A DNA stretch of 64,000 nt, from the NCBI GenBank assembly GCA_944989445.1, contig CALYLW010000326.1:539782-603781 (forward strand), in the 5' to 3' direction. This document shows, piece after piece, positions 22,315 through 32,566 of the stretch. The DNA is from Ampullaceana balthica. Taxonomy: Eukaryota; Mollusca; Gastropoda; Lymnaeidae. Positions within the stretch are counted from its first letter, which is position 1; the number at the start of each line of letters is the position of its first letter. The notes under the pieces were generated by a model, which had not been told where the DNA came from, did not search any database, and saw nothing but the letters and a program-made list of their open reading frames with translations. A program made the translations under genes and the position numbers.

Positions 22315-24797
22315 CAAGGGTTCCTAACCAGTGGTGCATGCACCCCCAAGGGGTGCATGAGAAGGTTCCAGGGGGTGCATGAACCATTCAGAGAAAATAA
22401 AAAAGAAAAAGGAGAAGAAAAAAATAAAGAAAAACTGATAATCTGAAAATGTAAACCATAAGCAAGGATCTTCATTCCTGTTTCGCTAAGGATTGCTCCA
22501 TCAAATTAACAGTCTATGATGGTGATGCGTCCATTTCTTAACATTTATATAAATTTTGTGTGTGTAATTATGTTTAGGAAGATTTAGAGTGCTATGTGTT
22601 TTATGTAGTAGTTGAATATGTTTGTAAAGCGCTGTGAGCCCAAGCTGTTGGCTGGGGTACTGTGCTATATAAGTGAACAAATAATAATAATAATAATAAT
22701 GATGTAAACGTTTGGATTTTTTTCCTTCACTTTCATTGCTCGGTTTGCTGCAAAGGCCTTAAAAACGTTAATTGTAAGCCATTATTCGTCATTGAAACCT
22801 AAAATCTTGAGTTGAGCATCCAATTCCGGTCATTAAAAACATCAACTTCGTCAGTTCAAAAATTGCCTGTGACTGGTACGACTTTCCGATTATCATCACC
22901 CCCTAAAAATCGTTAGTAAATAATAAAAAAGAGAGAGAGAGATGAAACACAAAAGCCTCAGTGCTTCCTCTGTGGAAAAATCCTGTGCAATGACAACATG
23001 AAGCTCGTTAGACTCCGAGAGCACTTGGAGAAAGTCCATCCATCCAAATCCAAGGACAGTGTTGAGGTCTTCAAGCAGAAGAGAGCTCGATTCGTCACCT
23101 CAGGTACCTTGCCCAAGCTTGGATTTTCTTTGTCACAGAAACCTGCACTGGAGAAGACATCATTTAAGGTTGCATATCTTATTGCAAAGAACAAGAAACC
23201 CCACACCATTGGAGAACTTTGGTGAAGCCTTGTGCTCTGGAGATGGCGGAACTGATGTGTGGTCACCAACAGAGGGAGCACGTTGAGAAAGTTCCTTTTT
23301 CCAATGACACTATTCATTCGAGGATTAGTGACATGGCTGCAGACATTCTGGATCAAGTCTTGTGTAAGATGAGAAGCAGTACTTTTCCATTTAGCATGCA
23401 GGTGGATGAATCCACTGATATAGCACAATGCAGTCAGATTCTTTATTTCTGAGATATGTTCACAGTGGATTGCTGAAGGAGGAATTTCTCTTTTGTAAGC
23501 CACTCTTAGCTACTACCAAAGCTGCTGATGTACTGCAGCTAGTCAGGGCATTCTTCACTGAAAACCAGTTTGACTGGACTTCAAGAATTTCTTCAATTTG
23601 CACAGGTGGTGCTCCCTTCATGCTCGGTAATAAGTCAGGATTTTCAGCACTGGTAAAGAAAGAAGTTCCAGATATTGTCACACTGTATCCTTCATCGTCA
23701 GGCCCTGGCATGCAAAACTCTACCTCCAACCTTGAAGTCAGTTCTTTCTATTGCAGTCCAAGTTGTAAATTTTATCCGCTCATATGCCTTGAACCACTGC
23801 CTCTTCAAGTTGTTCTGTCAGGAGGTGGTCTCTGAGCATGAAGTTCTGCTCTACCACACTGAGGTGCGCTAGTTGTCCAGTGGACGGATACTTTCTCGGT
23901 TAGTAGAACAGAGAGTGGAGCTTGCCATTTTCTTGCGAGAAAAAGAGAGTGACCTTGCTGACAAGTTTAGACTGTCCAAATTTCATTCATTACATGGCAT
24001 ACCTGGCTGACATCTTTACCATCTCTCCAAGGACCTGCTGTAACTGTAATGGTTTCTACTGAGAGATTGCAAGCCTTCCTTAAAAAAGTGCCACTATTCC
24101 AACGACGACTAGAAATGTCCAACTTGGCCAACTTTCCACTCTTGAATGAAGCTGTAATATCTGGTGAAGAATGAAGCACTGAAGGATCACTGCCTGACAA
24201 AATCAAGGGGGAAATTTCAGAGCACCTTTCAACATTGCAAAAGTCCTTTGATGGGTATTTCTGTCAAGAAATTGCTAAGAAAGATCTTTCGATTCGCAAT
24301 CCTTTTCTCTGTGACTTGGACAACATTGATGACAGTGACTTTGCTAAAGATGACCTGATTGATTTGAGAACCAGAGAAGTACTGAGGAGTGCCTTCAGTT
24401 GCAATACCCTGATTGAATTTTAGTGCGCCCAGCTAGATTCCTACCCACAACTAGCCAAGAGGGCAGTACTGACTCTCCTTCCATTTGCCACAACCTATCT
24501 CTGTGAAGCAGGATTATCCACACCTTTGACGATTAAAACCAAGGAAAGGAATAAGTTGAATGCAGAGAATGACATGAGAGTTGCTTTGTCCAAAACAGTC
24601 CCCAGATTTAAATCACTGATTGATCATAAGAAGCAGCAGATCTCTCACTAAATTCCCTGTTGCCTATGGTCAAAAATCTTGTGTTCCTAAAATAAACATA
24701 GTTTATTATTCATTTTCTGCAAGTTTCACTAGGGGGTGCATGAACTTTTTTGGGCATCTGAAGGGTTGCATGGACCCCTAAAGGTTAGGAACCACTC
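22315..24797 (+). mobile_element. 2.48-kb hAT transposon (BED-finger type), TSD TGCTAGAG
   Basis: Ends CAAGGGTTCCTAAC and GTTAGGAACCACTC are imperfect inverted repeats of a CAGGGGTTCCTAAC-like hAT end. The perfect 8-bp duplication TGCTAGAG lies at 22307-22314 and 24798-24805. Subterminal GGGGTGCATG motifs occur at both sides (about 22330-22380 and 24733-24775), as binding-site clusters often do in hATs. A pseudo-transposase fills 22953-24651. Small TAATAA repeats lie near 22680. Confidence 0.93.
22953..24651 (+). pseudogene. hAT transposase pseudogene, ZBED5/FAM200-like
   Basis: Fragments in all three frames give: a BED-type zinc finger (QCFLCGKILCNDN then REHLEKVHPS, C-x2-C...H-x4-H) at 22956-23043; KPALEKTSFKVAYLIAKNKK; SFSMQVDESTDIAQCSQ-like catalytic region with the DEST(D) acidic residue (read here as PFSMQVDESTDIA); GLLKEEFLFCKPL; FDWTSRISSICTGGAPFMLG; RQALACKTLPPTL; and the C-terminal dimerisation domain LLPFATTYLCEAGLST...KTKERNKLN ending at a stop at 24649-24651. 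The order and spacing match ZBED5/FAM200/SCAND3-type hAT transposases. At least four frameshifts and several stops make it non-functional. The BED frame has no usable ATG; the ATG at 22941 is out of frame. Confidence 0.9.
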
Positions 24798-25287
24798 TGC
24801 TAGAGTGTCGCGGTGCGTTTTATATTGAACAACCTTTCCTGTCGCGCAATAAGGTGCGTATTATATTGACAATACTTTAAAAAATATATTGCCGATCGTT
24901 GCGCATTATATTAAACATGTTTTACGAGACATTACTAAAATTTTGTATTTTTTGGATTGTCTTTTGCGCTGCATATTATAAGAATTCTTTCAGTTATGTC
25001 TCCTAGATTGACCTAGTAGATAAAGGCTTTAATAAAGGTTTTTTAATATTTTAAAAAATAAAGGAGTTTGTAATATAAATCGTGTGTAAAGACGTTTAAT
25101 GTATAAGCATGTGCTACGTAACAACAACTTCACGTATTCATCATTGAACATACCCCAAAACTATCGGAACTTAAGATCCAGTCTCCAAACATTCTTTGAA
25201 GTTAGTCAGACGCCATTGTAGCATGGAGTCATGGAGACAGTGTTTTTGTAAAACTAATACAGCACCACTAATGGTAGGCAGCACATA

Positions 25288-25640
25288 CAGACAACGTACA
25301 GACCACATACAGACCACATACAGACCACATACAGACCATATACAGACAACATACAGACCACATACAGACCACATACAGACCACATACAGACCATATACAG
25401 ACCACATACAGACCACATACAGACCACATACAGACCACATACAGACCACATACAGACCATATACAGACCACATACAGACCACATACAGACCACATACAGA
25501 CCACATACAGACCACATACAGACCACATACAGACCACATACAGACCACATACAGACCACATACAGACCACATACAGACCACATACAGACCACATACAGAC
25601 CACATACAGACCACATACAGACCACATACAGACCACATAA
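25288..25640. repeat. 11-bp minisatellite (ACCACATACAG)
   Basis: About 32 copies of ACCACATACAG, with sporadic ACCATATACAG and ACAACATACAG. As 11 is not a multiple of 3, the array cycles all frames and yields long open frames on both strands (YRPHTDHIQTT and MWSVCGLYVV periodic translations). These are artefacts of a stop-free unit. Confidence 0.96.
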
Positions 25641-25747
25641 TACCAAACTAGAATATATGAACGATATATGCATGTAATTAACACTCATAGAAGTAAAAAA
25701 AACAAAAAACTGTTTTTAGATTATGGGAGACTTTGATTCCGTGACGA

Positions 25748-26482
25748 AAATTGGAACAAATGTTAAATAGAACATCACTAAATTGGAACAAATGTTAAAT
25801 AGAACATCACTAAATTGGAACAAATGTTAAATAGAACATCACTAAATTGGAACAAATGTTAAATAGAACATCACTAAATTGGAACAAATGTTAAATAGAA
25901 CATCACTAAATTGGAACAAATGTTAAATAGAACATCACTAAATTGGAACAAATGTTAAATAGAACATCACTAAATTGGAACAAATGTTAAATAGAACATC
26001 ACTAAATTGGAACAAATGTTAAATAGAACATCACTAAATTGGAACAAATGTTCAATAGAAAATCACAAAATGGGAACAAATGTTCAATAGAACATCACAA
26101 AATTGGATAACATGTTCAATAGAACATCAAAAAAATGGAACAAATGTTCAATAGAACATAAAAAATTGGAACAAATGTTCAATAGAACATAAAAAATTGG
26201 AACACGTGTTCAATGGAACATCACAAAATTGGAAAAATGTTCAATATAACATCACAAAATTGGAAAAATGTTCAATAGAACATCACTAAATTGGAAAAAA
26301 TGTTCAATAGAACATCAAAAAATTACAACAAATGTTCAATAGAACATCACAAAATTGGAACACATGTTCAACAAAACATCAAAAAATTGGAACAAATGTT
26401 TAATGGAACATAAAAAATTGTAACAAATGTTCAATAGAATATCACAAAACTGGAACGCATGTTCAATAGAACATCACAAAAA
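25748..26482. repeat. 32-bp minisatellite (TTGGAACAAATGTTAAATAG)
   Basis: About 23 units built on TTGGAACAAATGTTAAATAG plus AACATCACTAAA. The first ten or so units are identical; from about 26040 the units become diverged (TTCAATAG, indels), giving a sharp young/old boundary. Confidence 0.95.
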
Positions 26483-26784
26483 ATAATAAAGTAGTAGTAG
26501 AAAAGTTAATCAGCTAGTTAGACCCAAAAAAATGTCCTGTGACCACATCGAAACGACTTTAGGAAAAACGTATTTAAACACAATTAATGGGTCTAATCCA
26601 GGCGTCGGGAAACCATGGCTCGCGAGCCAGATGTGGCTCTATTGTTGGCTGCATATGGCTGTCGTACAAATGATCGATTATATATTTTAAAATAACTTTT
26701 ATTCAGACTCATTTGATCTACGTATTAACTGCATATAAAAAACATCATCACAATGTTATTAAAGAGAATTCAGAGACATAATTA

Positions 26785-27030
26785 TTGTATTTTTATTACA
26801 TTTCACGCTTATATTTAAGTCACACTGTTTGTATGTTGTATCCGTTCATCCATCCATCCTTCCGTCAAATCTTGTAACGTACAATTAAACCACTTCTGAT
26901 AGTCCCAGAGATCTCAAAATTTTACCACAGATAGATCATGGCTGACAATGCATGGTATCAAAATTTCAGATCGATCGAATGTACCATAATTAAATTATTG
27001 CATTTTTAGTGTATCTTTATATAAGCATCT
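26785..27030 (-). mobile_element. Truncated family C repeat
   Basis: Shares with 51935-52292 the phrases TTATATTTAAGTCACACTG, GTTTGTATGTTGTATCC, AAACCACTTCTGAT and the GATCGATCG core (26966-26980). The inverted right end (AAAGCGTGTCC) is missing here. Just upstream, 26612-26660 is a fragment like the right arm of the 2280-2741 hAT (GGCTCGCGAGCCAGATGTGG). Confidence 0.65.
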
Positions 27031-27166
27031 TTACCCGTCTGCTTTTGTTGACATCCATGAGTTCACCACGTGACCACATCACCGTTGTACTAAAACGTTG
27101 GGCGGGCGCTTATGAGGTGTTACGTATTTAATAAAACAATTCCGTAAAAACTAAGTTTTTGACTAT

Positions 27167-27568
27167 AAATCCCTTATATGTGAAACAGAACTTAAAGTAT
27201 TGATTATGTTCCAACGCGACAAACATTTACAGCATTAAACTGAGTGAACTCGTCCTCAACGAGATGTGGTCATCGATGGCTGGCGTGAAGTCAAGTGACC
27301 CGTAAAATGTTAACGATAGCGACCGCTACATATAGTTTATATAGATAAACTAAAAATTCATTAATTTAATGACTGTACGTTCGATCGATCTGAATTTTTA
27401 ATAAGATACATTGTTAGGTGACACGAGCCTATGTGTCACATTTCAACTCGATGGCATCACGGGAAGTGGGTCATTTTTTACTTTTTTTTCCGCCCGCCCG
27501 ACGACGAACGGCAGACAGAGAGAGAGACAGAGAGACAGAGACGGCAGTGAAGTTAATATAAGGGATTT
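27167..27568 (+). mobile_element. Family B repeat, copy 1
   Basis: Begins AAATCCCTTATATG and ends ATATAAGGGATTT (inverted ends). Internal landmarks are the GATCGATC core at about 27383, CCGCCCGCCCGACGACGAAC and a purine tract GAGAGAGACAGAGAGACAG. It has no coding capacity; an 88-codon frame from 27411 runs through the purine tract and is incidental. Confidence 0.8.
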
Positions 27569-27596
27569 AACCCGTAAAAACAAAGTATTTGACTAT

Positions 27597-27999
27597 AAAT
27601 CCCTTATATGTGAGACAGAACTTAAAGTATTGATTATGTTCCAACGCGACAAACATTTACAGCCTAAAACTGAGTGAACTCATCCTCCACGAGATGTGAT
27701 CATCGATGGCTGGCGTGAAGCCAAGTGACCCGTAAAATGTAAACAATAGCGACCGCTACATATAGTTTATATAGATAAACTAAATATGCATTAATTTAAT
27801 AACTGTACGTTCGATCGATCTGAATTTTTTGATACGATGCATTGTTAGGTGACACGAGCCTATGTGTCAAATTTCAGCTCGATGGCATAACGGGAAGTGG
27901 GTCATTTTTTACTTTTTTTTCCGCCCGCCCGACGACGAACGACAGAGAGAGAGACAGAGAGCCAGAGAGAGACGGCGGTGAAGTTAATATAAGGGATTT
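27597..27999 (+). mobile_element. Family B repeat, copy 2 (tandem)
   Basis: Nearly identical in layout to copy 1, separated by a 28-bp linker containing CCCGTAAAAACAAAGTATTT, the same linker type that precedes family A copies. The tandem arrangement suggests amplification by unequal exchange or concerted insertion. Confidence 0.8.
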
Positions 28000-28091
28000 A
28001 AAAATAAAAAGAGGTAAAGAAAGATGTGTTGACGTCAGACGTGAATTGTAAAGAGTTTTTATTATAAGTTTTAAAAAAACGTTATTTGTCA

Positions 28092-28164
28092 GGCCTCCTT
28101 GGCCGAATTGTTAGTGTGGTGGAGCTGACCTGGAGGTACGTGGTTCAATTTTCGGTAGGGGGAC
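28092..28164 (+). other. tRNA-like sequence, degenerate
   Basis: TTGGCCGAATTGTTAGTGTGG resembles a Pol III A box (TGGCCGAGTGGTTAG), and GTGGTTCAATTTTCGG resembles a B box, at tRNA spacing. Flanking GCCTCC...GGGGGAC could form a weak acceptor stem. The T-loop is mutated and no convincing anticodon stem exists, so it is likely a tRNA pseudogene or the head of an old SINE. Confidence 0.5.
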
Positions 28165-28305
28165 TGTTTTTTTTACTACATAAATTTGTAGTTAATAATC
28201 TATCTTTTTAATCACATTTAAGATATTGACAATGAAGTTTAATTAATTAATAATTGAATTGATAAGGTCGAAAATCGATTTAAAAAATGTTGATACTAAT
28301 AAGTA

Positions 28306-28790
28306 GAAAATAAAACATTTTAAAAAATCTTTTTTTTAAAAAGGACACGCTTTTATTTACATATAGAAAGTGCACTAAAAGAAGAAAATAAAAACTTTCT
28401 ATGATAACAGGTGAAATCCGTGAACCTATCCACTACACATAAAAGCGTGGGGCGCTCATCACAACTCTCTATCATATACAAGGATGCGAAACATAAATAC
28501 AAATTTGTATGAATATTAATAAACATTAAAAGTTTCACAACTTTGAGCATATACATGCTACTATCATATGAATTAGATATATTTATCTATATGCAAAAGA
28601 ATAGTTGCAAAGAGAAATGAGTTGTGATGGGTGCCTCACGTTTTTATGTGTAATGGATAGGTTCACTTATTTCACCTGTTATAGAAAGATTTTATTTTCT
28701 TCTTTTTAGTGCACTTTCTATGTGTAAATAACAGCGTGTCCTTTTAAAAATAAAAAAATAAAAAAGATTTTAAAAATATTTTATTAGTTT
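28306..28790. mobile_element. Long-TIR foldback element (family C termini)
   Basis: Two arms of about 125 bp in inverted orientation: GGACACGCTTTTATTTAC at 28343 and GTAAATAACAGCGTGTCC ending at 28743, each continuing inwards through AGAAAGTGCACTAAAA and ACAGGTGAAAT. The complementarity also extends outwards into A/T-rich AAAAGATTTTAAAAATATTT-type flanks. No coding sequence. The transcript would form a near-perfect hairpin. Confidence 0.85.
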
Positions 28791-28954
28791 TGGAATTGCA
28801 CAAAATGCCCACATTTACTTGAGTTTTTAGTTTTAAACATAATGTATGGCTTTCACAGAATTACTATTCAAAATATGTGGTGTTTATGGCTCTCTCAGAC
28901 AAAATATGTGGTGTTTATGGCTGTCTCAGACAAAAATTTACCCGACCCCTTGTC

Positions 28955-29045
28955 TAATCCAACGTTGGCCAAACTGCGACACGCGAGCCGTATGTGGCTT
29001 GATGTATTCACAATGTGGCTCGCGAACAATTTATGAAATTAAAAT
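28955..29045. mobile_element. Fragment of a hAT arm
   Basis: CAACGTTGGCCAAACTGCGA followed by ACACGCGAGCCGTATGTGGC matches the inverted right arm of the 2280-2741 element. The other end and TSD are not visible. Confidence 0.55.
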
Positions 29046-29205
29046 TTTTCGTTTGAAGTATATAATTTAAAAAATTAAGGAAAGTTTTTTGTTGTTTTTG
29101 TTTTTTAAATCTGGACTGAAAAAGAGGTTGAATATAATTTGGGCTGAGTTAAAGTATGGACTATTTCAGCAGCATCTATATATATATTTCACCTAAAAGG
29201 GCTTG

Positions 29206-29800
29206 TGCAAATGAGCATGACAAATGACCCACGCTGGGGTCGACCGATAACTGTTGGCAAGAGTAGTGGGATGAAAAGAAGAAGAAAAAAAGGAGGGGGG
29301 GGGGACAATTTTTCTTGCGGTAACTTGCGTTATTCCTTCACAGAATAAAATGTGATTCGTAGTATAGTGGTTATCACGTCCGCCTTGTACGCGGAAAGTC
29401 CTGTGTTAAAGGCATAGCGGGAAAAAAATTTCTTTAATTTTAAAATTGTTTGTTTCTGCCCGTTCTTTTCTTTTCCCCCTTTTTGCGAATATGACTAACC
29501 CTCTCTTGGGTAAGCCAATCACAGTTTATAGTTGGCAAGAGATAGTAGTAAAGGGTGAGGGGGCGGGCATCAACAACCGCAGTGCACATGTCTCCACGTT
29601 TACTCGCTTTTTTTTCATTACTTCGTCCTGCTGATTTTGTCCGTTCTCTCTCTCACATTCTTTGCACTATATATGATGAGCAAGTCTGCGGCATATGCTA
29701 CGTTACGATATTTTTTTTTCTTTCAGCAAAAACTTCAGCTGAGGCAACCCGTGCCACAGTTTGGTATATTGCTCGTGCTCAATGACGTCATTCTGACAGA
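29206..29800 (+). mobile_element. Repeat family D, with embedded tRNA-like segment
   Basis: Shares GGGGGCGGGCATCAACAACC, GCAGTGCACATGTCTC, TTTTCATTACTTCGT and the leading GCAAATGAGCATGA with a second copy at 31985-32225. A tRNA-like segment lies inside at 29353-29424. No open frame of family character. The element's true borders are not resolved. Confidence 0.55.
29353..29424 (+). tRNA. tRNA-like pseudogene, Val-like body
   Basis: GTAGTATAGTGGTTATCACG is a near-perfect A-box/D-arm as in metazoan tRNA-Val or tRNA-Asp, followed by a five-pair anticodon stem TCCGC/GCGGA closing the loop CTTGTAC (positions 34-36 read TGT). The T-arm (CCTGTGTTAAAGGC) has lost the GTTCGA B box, so it is probably not functional. 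Confidence 0.5.
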
Positions 29801-30072
29801 ACATAGCACCACCACTAACAGTTACCAAACATGTTTTAAGATACTTGTTAGTTCAAAGGTTTGCCGCAGAATCATTGCAATTTTTTACTTTACCTATAAA
29901 TCTATTTTAAATGTTTATATTCATAAACTGTGCATATTTAAATATTTGTTAACCGTGTAACTGTAACGCATATATTTCTTAAACATATGGTTAGTGTGAA
30001 AACAAATAAAATGTTTAAGTCATTAAATTCGAATTATGAAAACAACCCCGTAAAAACAAAGTTTTTGACTAT

Positions 30073-30517
30073 AAAATCCCTTATAAATGAGACATAACTA
30101 AAAGTATTAATTACGTTCAAACGCGACAAACATTTACAGACTGACGCCGAGTGATGTTCCCTGACTTTAAAACTGGGGGGAAGGGACGGGATGGGGTTTG
30201 GACATCGACGGGTGGCGTCAACGCGTGAATTTAACCGGCACGTGAAAGAAAAACAATAACAAACCGTGAATTTGAATTGCATAATAGGATATATAGAGAT
30301 AAACTAAAAGTGAATTAATTTAATTACTGTACTTTCGATCGATCTGAATTTTTGATATGATGCATTGCTAGTCGCCACGAGTCTATGTGCTAAATTTCAG
30401 CTCGATGGCATCATGGGAAGTGTGTTATTTTTTTACTTTTGTTTGTCCGCCCTCCCGACCGACCGACCGACCGCGAGCCCAAGACAGAGACGGCGGTGAA
30501 GTTAATATCAGGGATTT
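30073..30517 (+). mobile_element. Family B repeat, copy 3
   Basis: AAATCCCTTATAAATG start, ATATCAGGGATTT end, the GATCGATC core at about 30336, then GACCGACCGACCGACCG in place of the GACGACGAAC motif of copies 1-2. The preceding linker CCCCGTAAAAACAAAGTTTT is conserved. Confidence 0.78.
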
Positions 30518-30876
30518 TAAAATAATTTTTAATAAGAAATCACAAATGAAAAGTTTCATTGCGAGTGTGGTCGTTACACATAGTGCCTCAATACCTTATA
30601 GCAACATTTTTATTTTTTTAATTTTGTATTTTTTAATGTCTCTCAGTTACTACAGGTCTGGCCTCCCCAGGAGTTTAATTTGTCAAAAGGATAAGATGAT
30701 AATAATAATCAAATAAATAAAATATTACTAGACTTCTCTAAACATTTGATAAAGTCCCACCACATCTGTTTACTAAAAAAAACTTAAATAGTTTGACATC
30801 TCTGGTCCGATACATCATTATATCCGAGATTTCTTTTTAGGTAGACAGCAAACAAATATTAATTAATGGATCTAAA

Positions 30877-31204
30877 TGTGCACCAATAACAGTTAATTAA
30901 ATTAGCACCAATAACAGTTAACTAAATCAGCACCAATAACAGTTAATTAAATCAGCACCAATAACAGTTAAATAAATCAGCACCAATAACAGTTAACTAA
31001 ATCAGCACCAATAACAGTTAACTAAATTAGCACCAATAACGGTTAACTAGATCAGCACCAATAACAGTTAACTAAATTAGCACCAATAACAGTTAACTAA
31101 ATCAGCACCAATAACAGTTAACTAAATTAGCACCAATAACAGTTAACTACATGAGCACAAATAACAGTTAACTAAATCAGCACCAATAACAGTTAACTAA
31201 ATCA
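30877..31204. repeat. 25-bp minisatellite (AGCACCAATAACAGTTAACT)
   Basis: About thirteen units of AGCACCAATAACAGTTAACT followed by AAATC or AAATT. A further half unit (GCACCAATAACAGT) reappears at 31491-31504, after the LINE fragment, implying that fragment inserted into the array. Confidence 0.95.
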
Positions 31205-31206
31205 AG

Positions 31207-31476
31207 ATCTTCTCACCTCAATTAAGAAGAGGAAACTACGATGGCACGGACACGTGATAAGATCTGGAGGTCTCGCAAAGGCTATATTGCAAGGCACAGT
31301 CCAGGGAGGAAGAAAAAGGGGCAGACAACGGAAGAGATGGGAAGACGATATCAAATAGTGGACCGGCCTGTCATTCAGCGACTCTCAAAGGGCAGCACAG
31401 GACCGGGACAAATGGCGTGTGTTAGTGAGCAGTTCACGATGGTGCCCCAACGACCCAACGACGGGTCAAGGGATAG
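31207..31476 (+). pseudogene. LINE ORF2 C-terminal fragment (RTE/jockey-like)
   Basis: Reads KKRKLRWHGHVIRSGGLAKA, then GGRKRGRQRKRWEDDIK, a stop, and WTGLSFSDSQRAAQDRDKWR. This is the well known C-terminal 'LRW.GH..R..GL.K..LQG...G.R.RGRQ..RW.D.I..W' region of non-LTR retrotransposon ORF2. The TAG after IK is a premature stop. It lies inside the 25-bp minisatellite (flanked by GCACCAATAACAGT on both sides). Confidence 0.85.
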
Positions 31477-31984
31477 TTCAAGTTCAAGGCAGCACCAATA
31501 ACAGTGAACACGGGAGTTCAATACGGAACTGTCCTAGCCCCCCTCCCCACCTTCTCCTTATTTACATAAATGATTTACCAAACAGCATCTCAACCGGGGA
31601 AAAAGTTAGGTTAAAAAGTTAGGTTAAAAAGTTAGGTTATTCACTGATGATTCTATAGAAGAATTAAATCAAAAAAAGATAGCAACAAAAATAAAATCTA
31701 GATTAATTACAAAAAGGGAAAATACATTTGTGTGTGTCATTCCACCCAGAAAAGTTTCAACTAAGAGTATCAGAGAAAAGAAACAAATAAATCCAAATTA
31801 GTTCATTCATGTAAAACAACTAATCCAAACTAAAGATTCAAAATACTTAGGACTCCTAAGTTAGGAGTAATAATAAATGAGAAATTATCATGGAATAACC
31901 ATTTTAAAAATTCCATCAAAACTTTAGGCTTTAAAAAAAAGATACATTTGAAAACATAAATAAGAATCTATAAACGTATTATTC

Positions 31985-32225
31985 GCCAGAAATTAGGACA
32001 AACACAAGACGCGAGCAAATAAGCATGAAGAATGACCCTCCCTAGCGATAGTGTTGCAGGGGGCGGGGGCAGGTAACAACAACCGCAGTGCGCATGTCTC
32101 GAGACCAACAATACGTCGACGCGACGTTCACTCGCGTTGTTTTCATTACTTCGTGCTGTTTGTGTCCGTTCTTCCACCCCCCCCCTTTCTTTGCCCTTAC
32201 TATGAGCAACTATGAGCTCATAGTA
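31985..32225 (+). mobile_element. Repeat family D, copy 2
   Basis: Matches 29206-29660: GCAAATAAGCATGAAGAATGAC, GGGGCAGGTAACAACAACCGC-like and GCAGTGCGCATGTCTC then TTTTCATTACTTCGTGCTG. It sits inside LINE copy b. Confidence 0.55.
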
Positions 32226-32264
32226 TCTAGTATAAAACTAAAACGCTAACTTCCTTTCGTGAGA

Positions 32265-32566
32265 CCTGTACTATCTTCTTATCTTATCTATACAGACGCT
32301 CCTTCTATGCAGAAGATAGTTGCGTCCACAGACCATGACAGATGATCTGTTGGCAAGTGATGCAGCAATCACAGGCCACGGCTTTGTGGGTTCCACGCAT
32401 TACCCAGCCGCCTAACTACATGTAGTGTTAGGTACCCATTCGGAGCGGGGTGACTCAGGGACGCCCTAGGCCCCGGGAACAAACCCTTGCCTTCACACGG
32501 ATTCGAACCCGTGACCATCGGTACGACAGTCCAGTGCGCTGCCACTCGACCACCGCGTCCCCGCGT
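32265..32566 (-). mobile_element. tRNA-derived SINE with a LINE-type 3' tail
   Basis: On the minus strand it begins GGACGCGGTGGTCGAGTGGC (A box region), has the B box GGGTTCGAATCCGTG at about 32497-32512, a central body (CCGAATGGGTACCTAACACT, GGCGGCTGGGTAATGCG), and a tail GGACGCAACTATCTTCTG, GGAGCGTCTGTA, GATAAGAAGATA that matches the LINE 3' end at 2810-2872 and 36463-36510. Tail sharing is how SINEs borrow LINE reverse transcriptase. It is inserted in LINE copy b together with a family D copy. Confidence 0.85.

Larger units (their letters stand above)
22068..25033 (-). mobile_element. Family A repeat split by a hAT insertion
   Basis: Segments 22068-22314 and 24806-25033 together match, in reverse orientation, the family A unit at 56204-56656: shared phrases include AAATTTCAGATCGATCGCATG, GTCGCGGTGCG, CTGTCGCGCAATAAGGTG and GCGCATTATATTAAACAT. 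The hAT element at 22315-24797 interrupts it and duplicated TGCTAGAG. Family A has ATCCTTTAT/ATAAAGGAT ends and no protein-coding capacity, so it is a non-autonomous foldback-like element. Confidence 0.85.

Noticed and set aside
22958..23503. 181-codon minus-strand frame
   Set aside because: It is antisense to recognisable hAT transposase sequence.
25171..25688. Long overlapping frames on both strands (MWSVCGLYVV and YRPHTDHIQTT types)
   Set aside because: They arise from a stop-free 11-bp satellite unit read in rotating phase; there is no non-repeat coding sequence.
29353..29424. Functional tRNA gene
   Set aside because: The T-arm and B box are lost and the anticodon loop is inconsistent with the Val-like body, so it is kept as a pseudogene.
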